From NCBI GenBank assembly GCA_027625915.1, contig JANTQA010000047.1, forward strand, positions 12,090,001-12,154,000: a DNA stretch of 64,000 nt. The letters run 5' to 3'. The first letter of the stretch is position 1. Each line of letters begins with the position of its first letter. A model generated the notes under the pieces. That model searched no databases and was not told the origin of the DNA. It was given only the letters and a program-made list of their open reading frames with translations. Shown here one piece after another: positions 36,277-46,936 of the stretch. Both the position numbers and the translations under genes were made by a program. Source of the stretch: Anaeramoeba flamelloides (lineage: Eukaryota; Metamonada; Anaeramoebidae).

Positions 36277-39200
36277 ATGAGTAGCTCAAGAGTGATAAAA
36301 AGTTTTCGACAATTACTTAACGAATCAAAAGAACAGTCCCGAAGAAGAGTGGTGATTGAACAAATCATCTCAGCAATGAGCTTAGGTGTAAATTTGTCAC
36401 CACTTTTTGCAGATATGGTAAAGGCAGCACAAACAACAGATTTGGTTCAAAAAAAGATGATCTATTTGTATATTTGTAAATATGCGGAAGAAAACAAAGA
36501 GCTTCTTATCCTGTCGACAGGTACTTTCCAACGTGATTGCCAAAGCCAAGATCCTCTTGTTAGAGGTTTGTCTTTAAGATCTATGTCCAGTTTGTAAGTA
36601 GACTATTTAATTTTTTTCTTTTTTTCTTTTTTTTTTTTTCTTCCTTTTATCTTGTTAAAAGATTGTTTTTTTTTTTCTTTTTTGTTTGTTTATAAAAAGT
36701 CTGTCATTGAAAACCAAAATTTAAAATACTCAACAAAACAAGATCTTCCTTGGATTAAAAAATAATATTTTCTCCTTGTTTCTCACTTTCAATTTTTAAA
36801 AATATTTCTTCTTTTGATTTGCTTTTTTTTTTTTATTATTAAAACGACTGTTTAATAAAACCAAACAGTTTTGCTCAAAGTTTTCATATTTTTCACAACC
36901 TTTAAATTTATAATCTATAAATTTTCATTTTTCTCAAAAAAAATCTTTTGATCCTTTCAATCATCCATCATCATTTTTTTTTTTTTTTTTTTATAAATTA
37001 TTCCTTTTTGAAACATCTTCTTTTTAAATTTTCAAAATTATGAATAAAAAACCAAAAACAATAAAACAAATTCCAGAATGAACAAAGAATTAGTTGAGTA
37101 TATGGCAAGAGAGATTAAAAAAGGGCTCATGGATCGAAGCAATTATGTTCGACGTATTGCCGTGCTTGCAACAGTCAAACTGTTCCGTGTAAGTCCAGAA
37201 TTAGTCCTAGGCACAGAAATTGAAAAAAAATTGTATTCAATGATTGCAGAAGTTGATCCTTATGTCTCAATTAACTCAGTTGTTGCACTAAACGAAATAT
37301 TGGCATCAAAAGGGGGTATTTCGATCACACAGAAAATTATTATTCATCTTTTAAAAAGATTTCATGAATTCACACACTGGGGACAAAGCATTGTTTTGGG
37401 GCTTGTTGCAAATTACGCACCTCAGTCTGAACAAGAATGTCTCCAAATTTTAAATCTTCTTGATAATTATTTAAAATCAGGAAACACTTCTGTCATTCTT
37501 GCAGTTTCCAAAGTCTTTATTAATTTAATTAATGATCTTCCTAATTTAAGAAACCAAGTAAATTTCTTCATTTTTATTTCCCTTTTTTTTTTTTTTTAAA
37601 CAAATTTCTTCCAATTGTTTCTTTTCTTTTATAATTAAATTATTTTTTGAAAATAATAATAACAAGACTAAATTCTCAAAAAATTTAATACTGTCATTTT
37701 CCAATTAATAAAAGAAACACTTTTCCAATTATTAGTTCAAATTCACAAATATTTTCCGAATTATTAGTTGAGAAAATACAACACTTCCACAAAACCAATT
37801 AAAAACAAAAATTTTGTTTCATTTATTTGTACTCATCCTTATTGAACTTTTGATAATAAAAAGAATTTTTTTCTTTCCCATTTAGAATTAAACAGGAATT
37901 TGTGTTGGGAATTATCTCTTTAAATTATATTTTTCAATTATTATTTCAAAATTAAATTTTGGAATTAATATAACCAAAATTTAGAAATTCTTTTTACTGT
38001 TAAATTTAAAAAAATGGAAAAAAAATTTTTACCATTTATATAAAAAAAGTATCAAATGGAAATTTAACTAAAATCATTAAAACCTTTTTGTGACTTTATC
38101 AGTATTTCATTTTCTTCATAACAAATTGAAAATAAATCTATTAAAGAATGATTTACTTTTATTAAAACATAATTTAATGCATCTCATAAATAAAAGAAAA
38201 AAAAGTTTCTTACAAATTCATTTGAGAAAAAATGATCAAAACCAAAAAAAAAAAATATATAGAAATTGCTTTTAAATACATTCTTATTGTTAATTTATTA
38301 TTTCTTAATATTTGCAAGAAATTAACAATAAAGCTTCAAATTAAAATATAAAAAAACACTTTTTTGGAATTGTATTTTATTTTCTTTTATTATTAATAAA
38401 AAATTAACTTAATTACAGCTGTTTTTAAAAAAGTAATGGACAAAAGTCGTTAAAAATATTGCTCTTAGTGTTTGATTCACTCTTTTAAGCAGTTTGAGTT
38501 ACACTTTTGAAAACTTTTGGTCATTACTTTTTTTAAAAATTGCTGTAGATGAAATTTTTCCTCATTTTTTTTTTGATAAATTTAAAATTTTTCAATCATT
38601 AATTTTCTTAATAAAAAAATCATTATTTTCTTTTTCAACAGAATTCATAAAAAAAAAACAAAAGAATCCCAATATAATTTATTTAATATTGATAATATTG
38701 AAAAAAAAAGAATAAAGAAACAAATTAAATTTTTATCATTATTTTTTTTTTTTAACAAAATGAAACGAAAAATTAAATTTTTATCATTATTTGTTTTAAA
38801 TAGAGGTCTATTTGGTAGGATCTTTTCATCAAATGATTATTTAATAGATATTTCTATCAAATGATTATTTCAATTGATATTTCGGATTAATTTCCTTTTT
38901 TAATTGTGAAAAAATTCCATCATTAATTTTTTATTTTTCTTCTCAAAGATAGGTGATTCAACAAAATTCCACCCTGTTTACATTAAAGCATTGGATTTAT
39001 TTAGAGCCATTTTAATAAAAGCATATCAAAAAAACCTTTCAAATAGTATCTTTAAAACAACCAATTAACAAATTTTAATAGAGCTATTTTTTAGGCCTCT
39101 CTTAAAAAACTTTTTTGTCACACTTGCTTAAAATTCAAATATTTATTGATATAGAATTATTGTTGAATTATTATCAAATTCAAATAAAGGGTTTTCTGTG

Positions 39201-40901
39201 ATTTTTGAAATTTCACGTAATTTTTGAAATTTTACAGAATTTAATATATATTACAATTAAAAATAAATCCAAGGAAAATATGTTTTTTTTGTGACAAATT
39301 ATCTTTAGTAATTTTCTGAGTATTTTTGTATCGTTTACTTCAAGATTGTTTCTAATTTAAAAAAAATTTCATTTTCCACATAAATTTTTCCCTTTCTCAT
39401 TTTTAATTTTTTTTTTTTTTTTCTTTATTTGCAATCCAAACAACATTTAATTATCAAATAGATTTATGATCGAATAAAAAATCCATTAATTACACTTGTT
39501 AGTTGCACTGGAAACGAAATGGCCTATCCTGTTTTGAAGCATATCTACTTAATAGCAACACAGTTACCAAATCTTTTTGCAAGTGAAGCAAGTAGATTTT
39601 TTATCAAAGGAAGTGATCCAACGTATCTCCAAGAAATTAAAATTGATATTCTATGTGAAATTGTAAATAAACAAAATTTCAAACAAATTATTTTTGCATT
39701 AGCATCGTATGTTATCAATAGTTCATTAAATGAACAGATTTCGAGTTATTGCATTCGTGCGATTGGCAAAATTGCATCACAATTATCGTCTTATTTCGAT
39801 ATGGTTATTGACTATTTAATGGAATTCATTGAACTTGATATACCACATATTGTTGAAGCATCCATGATTATTTTGAAAGACGTGATCAGGCTCTTCCCAG
39901 AGCAATCATTAGAAATAGTTTTACCAGAATTGAAGAGACTTTCGGAAATTATTCATACTGAAGAAGCAAAGGTTAGTTTGATCTGGATACTGGGGGAGTT
40001 TGGAGAGAAAATTGATGAGGGACCATATATCTTAGAAAAATTTGTTGAAACATTTTCTGAAGAATCATCTGAAAAAATAAAATTGGAACTTTTAACTTCT
40101 GTATTAAAAAATGTTTTTTAAAAGACCACCAGAAAGCAAAAAAAATGTTAGGAGTAATTCTGCATGAAGCAACAGAAAATTCAAATGAGCCAGATGTTAT
40201 TGATCGTGGCTTGTTTTATTATCGTTTAATTTCCACGGATATTAATAAAAACAAAATCAATTGTACTTTATGAGAAAGAAAAAATTTACTCGCTTCACAG
40301 AAAATGATCCCTTAGAATTATTCGAGATTTTAATGGACGAATTTAACACCTTTTCAGTGGTGTACAAAAAAGCCTTATGATCAATTTAAACGAATTCTTC
40401 ACAAAAAATGAAGAAGAAGAAGAAGAAGAAGAAGAAGATTCAAGCACCGACTCAAGCTCTTTTAGTGAAGAGGAGCTTCTTGATCAAATTCAACAAAATG
40501 TAAATGACTTGGATATAAATCAACAAAATCAAAATCAGCAAAATTCTCAAGAAGAACAAGAGATTGAACTTGTGCCCAAATTTAATCTTGAGCCTTCAGA
40601 ATTCCAAAATAAATGGATGAATAGCTCTCATAATCTAAATTTTGATTTTGAATTGGATGAAGAACTCGACAAAGAGAGCTTTGAAGAAATTTTAAAGGAA
40701 AATAATTTCCAAGTAATGGCTTCTGGCTTAATACAATCAACAATAAAAATATTTTGTTATGGAAAAGATATTTCAAGTAACCAAATTGGACTGTTTCAAT
40801 TGTTAATCACAGGTGTGAACGTAAAGCTGAACGCTAAAGGAACAAACCCACAATTTTTGAAATTGTTTGCAGAATACATAGCAACAGTATTAACAGAATA
40901 A
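36277..40901 (+). CDS. AP4B1: AP-4 adaptor complex beta subunit
   Basis: AP-4 is a clathrin-independent coat adaptor at the trans-Golgi network. Exons: 36,277-36,593, 37,077-37,557 and 39,462-40,901; introns of 483 bp (phase 2) and 1,904 bp (phase 0), both GT-AG. The trunk shows beta-adaptin signatures: DLVQKKMIYLYICKYA, DPLVRGLSLRSMSSL, YVRRIAVLATVK, WGQSIVLGL, LIWILGEFGEKI and DRGLFYYRL. The motifs VRGLSLRSM and YVRR, and the C-terminal appendage (QVMASGLIQSTIKIF to the stop at 40,899), resemble AP-4 beta more than AP-1/2. An acidic E/S hinge (about 40,405-40,530) lacks a clathrin box. Between 40,113 and 40,408 the homologous protein passes through six +1 frame changes at A/T runs and ends back in the starting frame, so this stretch is either mis-sequenced, decayed, or read with slippage. 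About 745 residues, near the family length. Confidence 0.9.
37558..39461 (+). other. 1.9-kb intron of the AP-4 beta gene
   Basis: Starts GTAAAT after NLRNQ and ends ...CAAATAG before IYDRIKNPLI; both sides match consecutive segments of beta-adaptins. Contains a 130-bp hairpin MITE (38,416-38,545). The short frames inside have no support as exons. Confidence 0.8.
38416..38545. mobile_element. Hairpin MITE in AP-4 intron (family L), TA-flanked
   Basis: 130 bp. Left end CAGCTGTTTTTAAAAAAGTA and the reverse complement of the right end CAGCAATTTTTAAAAAAAGT pair over about 34 bases, continuing as AATGG/ACCAAAAGT. TA directly flanks each side. CAG ends and TA target fit a Tc1/mariner-type non-autonomous element. 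Confidence 0.75.
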
Positions 40902-41289
40902 TAAGAAATTCCTTAAATAATAATTTATCTTTTTTTCACTTTTTACATTTTTATCATCTTTGTTTTTTTTTTTTTATTTATTTTTTTTTTTTTTTTAATA
41001 ATAATTTTGAAAAACGAATCTGTTACATTTTTAAAAAAAATTTGACAAATAATTAATTAAAAGAATTCTCAAAACAATTGATCAACTTCAATAGAACTAT
41101 TTTCAGAATTGTATTTAATCACTCGTATTTGCTACCATTGTTAAAAAATATTTACAGAAATTATTTGGTTTGTAAATATTTTTAAAATAATTACTCTATT
41201 AAAATTATTTTATTTCTATTTTCCAACAGTCAAAGAATAACTTTTTACTAGTTTTTACGTTTTGTTCAGTTTCCTTAATGGAAAATAAT
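40902..41289. other. AT-rich DNA after the AP-4 beta gene
   Basis: 3' flank with poly-T runs; no gene or clear repeat seen. Confidence 0.5.
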
Positions 41290-43110
41290 CAATACCTAAT
41301 CAAAAAATTATTAGATATTATGATGATAACATATATTATCATGATATGAACAATTAATTCACGATAATATTAAAAAAATCACGATTAGTAAAACTTTATT
41401 TTGAAAAATCAGACAATCACAATATTCCACATTATCATGATAAAATAAAAATAGCTAAAAAATGAAAAATTATTTTTTTCAAATAACCTTAAAAAAAATT
41501 CCTTGACTTTTAAAACGCTTTTCCACTTTAAAAATGTTTGAAAGTTTTTTAAAGGGTTATGAATTCTCTTCAAGTACTTGAAAGTTTTGAAAGGCAGAAA
41601 ACTTTTATAAACGAAAAGAATTTGTTAGCTGTGGAAAAAAAGATTTTTTTTTTTATAAAATATATAATCTCAAATCAATTTTATGATCAAACTAATAATA
41701 ACCCATTTCAATGATAAACTTGAATAGAAAATAGATGTTTTTTTTTTAAATGGAATTATTACCTTCACAAGTTAAATAACTAAAAAGAATAAAGAGTGAT
41801 TTACTTTTAATTGGTGATCGATTAAACAAAAAACTCTTAAAAGCTCTAGTTGTGTTTTCTGTCCTCTACAAAGATATCAAAAGAAGAAGAATAAGAAGAA
41901 GAAAACAATTGTAAACTACTTTCGAAAAATAAGGGCCCAGTTTTTCAAATGATACTCAGGAAAACTAATTATATGAGGAACCCTGTAAATAATCATCAAT
42001 AAACTAGAAGTTGATGGATAATCATCAGAAGATTAAATACTAACAAGGTGTCTTCTATAAAAATTTTTATACGTTGAAAAAAAATCTATTTCATTTTTTG
42101 TACAAAAATTTGGCTAAAAAAAATCATACAAAATTTTACAACATCTGGATATTATCGAATTTTTTTTCGGTTGTAAGAGTAATTTGATTGAGAATTAAAT
42201 TGAAATTTTTCATCATGTAAAAATATTAAATGTAAATCAGTGAAGAAAAATTGACATCTGAAACTATTCGATTGAAGAAACTACCAAACAAAAAAAAAAT
42301 CAAATTTTCATCTGATTGTTTGAAAATTTTTTTTATTTTCTTCCAATTTTTCAGTCAAAAGTTTGGTTAGTAAATTATGAAGTAGAAAATTTTATTTAAA
42401 TTACATCATTAATCAACTGCCCAACATCATATTGAAATTCAATGATTCTAGAACGAGATCTCGAAATTTGTTCCCCTATTTTTTGAATTTAGTTTACAAA
42501 AAATCTTAATAATTGGTGATCATCTGGAAAGGAGTGTTGTGAAAGCTTTTGGAAAGTTGTCTAAATTCCATTCATCGAACATGGAAAAGATTATAGCCTA
42601 AGAACATATTATTTAAAGAAAGAGTGAAAGGTTGGTTGTGTTAAATGCTCTTTTATTCAACACAATTTAAAACACCAAGATTAACTAAGAAAATATTTAT
42701 TTATCTTTTGTTCTTAATTATTGTTGATCTAAAAGGATCTGATAGGGTTTTCAACCAAGCCAAAATAATTTGCAATAAAACTCTTTGATCTGATCTTTGA
42801 TTATATCAAGTATCTTTTTTGTTGTTTTTTTTCTAAGAATTACTTTTTTTTACTTAATCTGTTTTTTGATTAACAAAAATCTCTTCATAAAAATATTCCT
42901 GAATTAGCCCAAAATCCCATCAACTATTTGACCACGATTACATTTTAATCACGATATTTTGGTATTTATCATCATGATTTTTCAATAATTATCCCGATTT
43001 TAGAGAATATCAGAATTTGTAATATTTTAGCGATAATTTTGAATATGGAGATTTTATTGAAATTATCGCGATTTGATAGAAAATATCACGATTTTTGTAA
43101 CTTTATTGTA
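41290..43110 (-). mobile_element. Element family C, copy 2, split by a family-A MITE
   Basis: The reverse complement aligns with 33,720-34,480. The match is interrupted exactly by the family-A element at 41,912-42,496, which shows insertion into an existing copy. Both edges carry clusters of ATCACGAT/ATCGCGAT-like motifs (41,330-41,440 and 42,945-43,095). Non-coding. Confidence 0.6.
41912..42496 (+). mobile_element. MITE, family A, copy 2 (nested)
   Basis: 585 bp, near-identical to 32,002-32,584. It sits inside a family-C element. The ends read G-TAAACTAC...GTTTA-C. It is younger than its host copy. Confidence 0.85.
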
Positions 43111-43339
43111 ATCTAAGCATAGATATCATCAAAAAATCTTTTAAATTAAAATTTGCAAAAATCATACAAATCAGAGAAAGTAAAAAATTAAATTTAGGTA
43201 AAATATTAAACTTTTTTCGGCTATTTCTTTAATTTTTTTACAAATTTAATTCAGTAAGTGAAAGTTTGCAAGATAGATTTATGTAATAAATATAAATATA
43301 AAGTACCTCAAGATTTTTTTTTTTCGTAAAGAGTAGGTA

Positions 43340-44247
43340 TAGAATTAATAATTGCTCAATTGAGATGTTGAAAAACCCCAAAAAGAACATTTGGTTAAAA
43401 GCAACGAAAAAAAATTTCTTTGATAATCATATATTATCTCTATATATTTTGGCCTTAGAAACAAATAAAAATAAAACCCGTTAAAAGATACAAAATTAAA
43501 ACCTAAAGTATATGGGTATACTTATCAAATGGGTTAAGAATACACTTTACAAATACTACCCTTTCCTTTTTTAAGGAGAGCGATTGGTTATAGATAGATG
43601 AAAATATTTTTTTGTTTAAAAATGAAGTTATTTTGATTTTTCAGATTTGTTCTTTGGTAATACATCCTAAACCCAAAGTAACAATAATAACTTGTATTAT
43701 TTTATGGGTGATTATTATATTTTATCGAGGTATTAGTACTAAAACCCTAATAATCAACTTGAGCCAAGAACAAATTTAATAAAGATCTTCTTGGGTGTAT
43801 TTTTATGGAAATTGTCAATAAGTTTTATTGGGAGAACAAATCAGAAAAATCAAAATAACTTCATTTTTGAACAAATAAATATTTTCCTCTGTTAATAACC
43901 AACCACATACCTTCATAAAACGAAAGGGTAACATTTGTAAAGTGTGTTCTTAGCCATTTGAAAAGTACATCATATTAAAGTTATAATTTTAGATCTTTCG
44001 ATGGGTTTTATTTTTATTTGTTTATAAGGCCAAAAAATACCTAGTAAATATTTGTTGTTATCCCAAAAATTGTTATAAGAAGACAATATTGAAATACAAC
44101 CTTTTCTTGTTTGTTGAATTAAAATATACAGTGATATTAAAATATGGTGTTCAAAATAATAAGCCCTATGTTTCAAATTAAGTATGTTCTTTTTTCTTCT
44201 TCTTGTTACAACACATCTCGAATTAACTAATTTGGTATTCAATAGTA
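43340..44247. mobile_element. Foldback element with long inverted arms (family J)
   Basis: The left arm (43,340-43,665) is the reverse complement of the right arm (43,800-44,247). Shared: GGCCTTA, AAACAAATAAAAATAAAACC, ACACTTTACAAAT, TACCCTTTC and AAAATGAAGTTATTTTGATT. The loop is about 130 bases. A minus-strand frame of 94 codons (44,254-43,970) overlaps the right arm; it shows no known domain and is not claimed as a gene. Confidence 0.75.
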
Positions 44248-44830
44248 CACCCAAGGTTAAATCAATTTTGAAGATTAACCCTTTGATATTTTTGAGAAAA
44301 TTTTAAATTGTGAAATGCAATTAGTTGAAAATTTTTAGTATTTTTATGATTATTTCAGGAAACATAAGTATTTTCTAAAGCAAAAAATGTTATGAAAATT
44401 GTCTCTATTTTTTTTATTGTCTAAAGTTTATTCAGATGATTTCAAATTTCTATATCAATCTTACAACTTCAAGAAACCAATATCATATTTGCCTCTCGTT
44501 TATTAGTGATTTCTTTGATCAACTTGTTTGTCAGTCTTCTCAAAAAAAGAAAAAGAGTTTAAAATTTGCGAACAAAGGTAAATCATATATTCACAGGTTG
44601 CTTTTAACAAAAGTAATTCTGAAGTCGACAATCTTTTCAAATTCATAAAAATACTATTTGATAAGCAATAAAAAATTTCTTATCAACTTCGTAAAAATTG
44701 TTTCCAAGATCAAAGTCAAATTTAAAAGATTTTATTTGCTGAACCTTGGGTGTTTTTATTTTTTTTCTTTTCAGTTTTGTGATTTTATTCTTCCTTTTAT
44801 ATTCTTGAGATTTTGTTTTTTGGATACTGG

Positions 44831-44985
44831 TATTTGAATGATAAATTAGAAAGAATTTTCACTTCCTTTTCTAGATTCCTTTTTTATAAATAGAGTACTC
44901 AAGCAAGTAGTAGTAATTTGTGGCTCATATTTGAAAAAGGAAATTGAAAGTGAAGTGAAAATCTTTCCAATTTAAAATTCAAATA
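44831..44985. mobile_element. Hairpin MITE, family H
   Basis: 155 bp. Left arm TATTTGAATGATAAATTAGA then ATTTTCACTTCC; the reverse complement of the right arm reads TATTTGAATTTTAAATTGGA then ATTTTCACTTCA. TA lies at both ends. Related to 21,755 and 55,147. Confidence 0.75.
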
Positions 44986-45421
44986 CTTGTAAGATGGTGA
45001 AAATATTGTTGATTTTATTTTTCAATTCACTGTAATATCTTGACAAAATTATATAAGAATGTTAGGATCTCTATTTAATAAATTTCAGAGAATCAAATCA
45101 GTCTAATGTTTCTTCTTTTTTTTCTAAAGAAAAAGTTTGTTCTTAGTCTTGCACCAATCGCCACAGATCTAAAAAATGAAAGTAAAAAAACAAAGAATTC
45201 TTCGGACTGTTCATACAAGTAAAATCGTTTGGATTGTTAGTACTCACTATTGGGTTAAATTCAACAACAACACCCTTATAAAACCAACTTTAAAGTATAT
45301 GTATTGGGTTTTTTTGATCCGAAAATTAGTAGTTTTTGAATTCATTTTTTGCTTTTTATATTTTGATTTTTTTCCAAATTTACCAAAAGTACCTGTTAAA
45401 GATTATTAGTTATCGTTTTCA
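44986..45421 (+). promoter_or_regulatory. Upstream region of the CS/Sel1 gene
   Basis: About 435 bases between the hairpin MITE and the ATG. The short frame 45,176-45,409 ends before the gene and could be leader sequence or chance. No conserved motif is recognised. Confidence 0.25.
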
Positions 45422-46936
45422 ATGAGATCCAACCTTCGCCAACCTTATTCATTCCACCAATCACCCTCTTCGATTACCATCGTTTGCTTTCATGAAAGCA
45501 ATTCCAATCAGATCCGTAACCAGAAAAGCAATAGTGGTGAGGAAAGCGGCACCAAGAACGAAAAGGAAGACAAAATCGAAGTTACAATTGACGAATTAAA
45601 TTTTTCAATAAAAAAATCCAACAAACCAATAATTGAAGGAAAGCTCTATGCGCACATCGACAAGGAGTTTGATCGGTTTTCGGTTTCTGAGCACACAACA
45701 TCGGTTGTCATCTATAAAAATGAAGAAGAACGATGGCCGATTTTGATACTTGACAAGTCCGACAAAGGTGCTCTCGATCGCTTTTCGGAGTATCAATTAG
45801 CGTTTTACACCATGAGAATTAAAAAAGATCAAGAAAAAGCAATGGGATTTTTGAAATCGTCGGCTCAGAGGGGCTGTCCCTTTGCGGTAATGGCATTGGC
45901 TAATTCCTTTACAAACCCAAACTTTTTTCAGAACAAATATAACAAAGAAAAAGCAATTAAATGGTGGACAAGGGCTTATGAATTAGGTTGCTCGCCAACC
46001 GCAGAGCTCTCTTTGGGTTCGCTTTATTTTGATGAGCGCAAGAATCTTGAAAATAATCTTGACAATTTAAAGCAAGCAAAGAAATGGTTTTCATTGGTCG
46101 GAGAGAAAACAGCCTCGTCGTGCTGTTACCTGGGCAAAATTGAATTGGCTTTAGCAGAGATCGAAAAAAAGAAGAACAGCATGGAAGAGGCACAGAAGGG
46201 CTTTAATGAAGCTGCTCGCTTATTTAAAAAATCTGCCTTTGACATGGGCCTCATGGAGTCTTATTTTTATTTTGGGATAATGCAAATCGAAGGCTATTTG
46301 GAAACAGGGAAAAACTTCATTAAAGGTAAAGACCTAATATTAATGTCAATCACACAAGGAGACAACTTCAATGTGCCTCCAAAATATTCAAGCACCTTGA
46401 CCAAGGTTTACCAATATGAAGAAACAAAAGAACTTGGGGATTTGAATTCCGATGGCGAAAACGAACCAGAAAACCCTATTTCCTTTGAAAAAATGTATCA
46501 CAATTTTGATCAAGCTGGGCACTTGACGTCCTCAGAAGATTCTGAAGACATTTATGATGATTCCGAGAATTCAGAAATTTCAGAGATATCAGACGAGTAC
46601 CGAATTATTGATAAAAAAAGTGATTCTAATCCAAACAGCGATTCTGAGATAACACCAGTTGTCAGCACCAATAATAGAAATGGCTCAAGTGTAAACACAA
46701 ATACAAATGAAAAATCGATCGATATTAATATCAATAACAGCAGCAACACTAATAATTCTAAATCAATTGAAACAAATTTACAAAATGAAAAAATACAAGA
46801 ATTACCTAAAAAGAATAAAATACAAAATATTATAGACGCGCAAAACGAAGATGCCAAATTTGAATGGCTGTTTACATTTGGTTCAATAGCTGCAGTCGGT
46901 GTTGCAAATTTATTGCTTTGGAAAACAAGAAAATAA
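45422..46936 (+). CDS. CS (p23/NudC-like) domain plus Sel1-like repeats, tail-anchored membrane protein
   Basis: 504 residues, intronless. Residues about 48-112 look like a CS domain, the p23/NudC co-chaperone fold: VTIDELNFSIKK, then GKLYAHIDKEFDRFSV and a conserved-type WPILIL end. Residues about 118-305 hold Sel1/TPR-like helical repeats, including AMGFLKSSAQRGCPFAVMAL and AIKWWTRAYELGCSPTAELS. Residues about 325-475 are acidic and Ser/Asn-rich, likely disordered. The C-terminus (WLFTFGSIAAVGVANLLLW then KTRK) is one membrane segment with a short basic tail, typical of tail-anchored proteins. Sel1 proteins often act in ER quality control, and a CS domain suggests Hsp90-type chaperone contact; a membrane-bound co-chaperone role is inference. 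G+C at third positions is well above that of the BEACH gene. Confidence 0.8.
   Translation: MRSNLRQPYSFHQSPSSITIVCFHESNSNQIRNQKSNSGEESGTKNEKEDKIEVTIDELNFSIKKSNKPIIEGKLYAHIDKEFDRFSVSEHTTSVVIYKNEEERWPILILDKSDKGALDRFSEYQLAFYTMRIKKDQEKAMGFLKSSAQRGCPFAVMALANSFTNPNFFQNKYNKEKAIKWWTRAYELGCSPTAELSLGSLYFDERKNLENNLDNLKQAKKWFSLVGEKTASSCCYLGKIELALAEIEKKKNSMEEAQKGFNEAARLFKKSAFDMGLMESYFYFGIMQIEGYLETGKNFIKGKDLILMSITQGDNFNVPPKYSSTLTKVYQYEETKELGDLNSDGENEPENPISFEKMYHNFDQAGHLTSSEDSEDIYDDSENSEISEISDEYRIIDKKSDSNPNSDSEITPVVSTNNRNGSSVNTNTNEKSIDININNSSNTNNSKSIETNLQNEKIQELPKKNKIQNIIDAQNEDAKFEWLFTFGSIAAVGVANLLLWKTRK

Noticed and set aside
40119-40411. Programmed +1 frameshifting at stop codons (Euplotes-like)
   Set aside because: Skipping the T of each stop also restores length, but residues before the stops fit beta-adaptins worse than those obtained by shifting at the preceding homopolymer run. 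Other long genes in the window have none.
43970-44254. 94-codon minus frame in the foldback element as a transposase
   Set aside because: No DDE-type or helix-turn-helix pattern was recognised and half of it is inverted-repeat arm.
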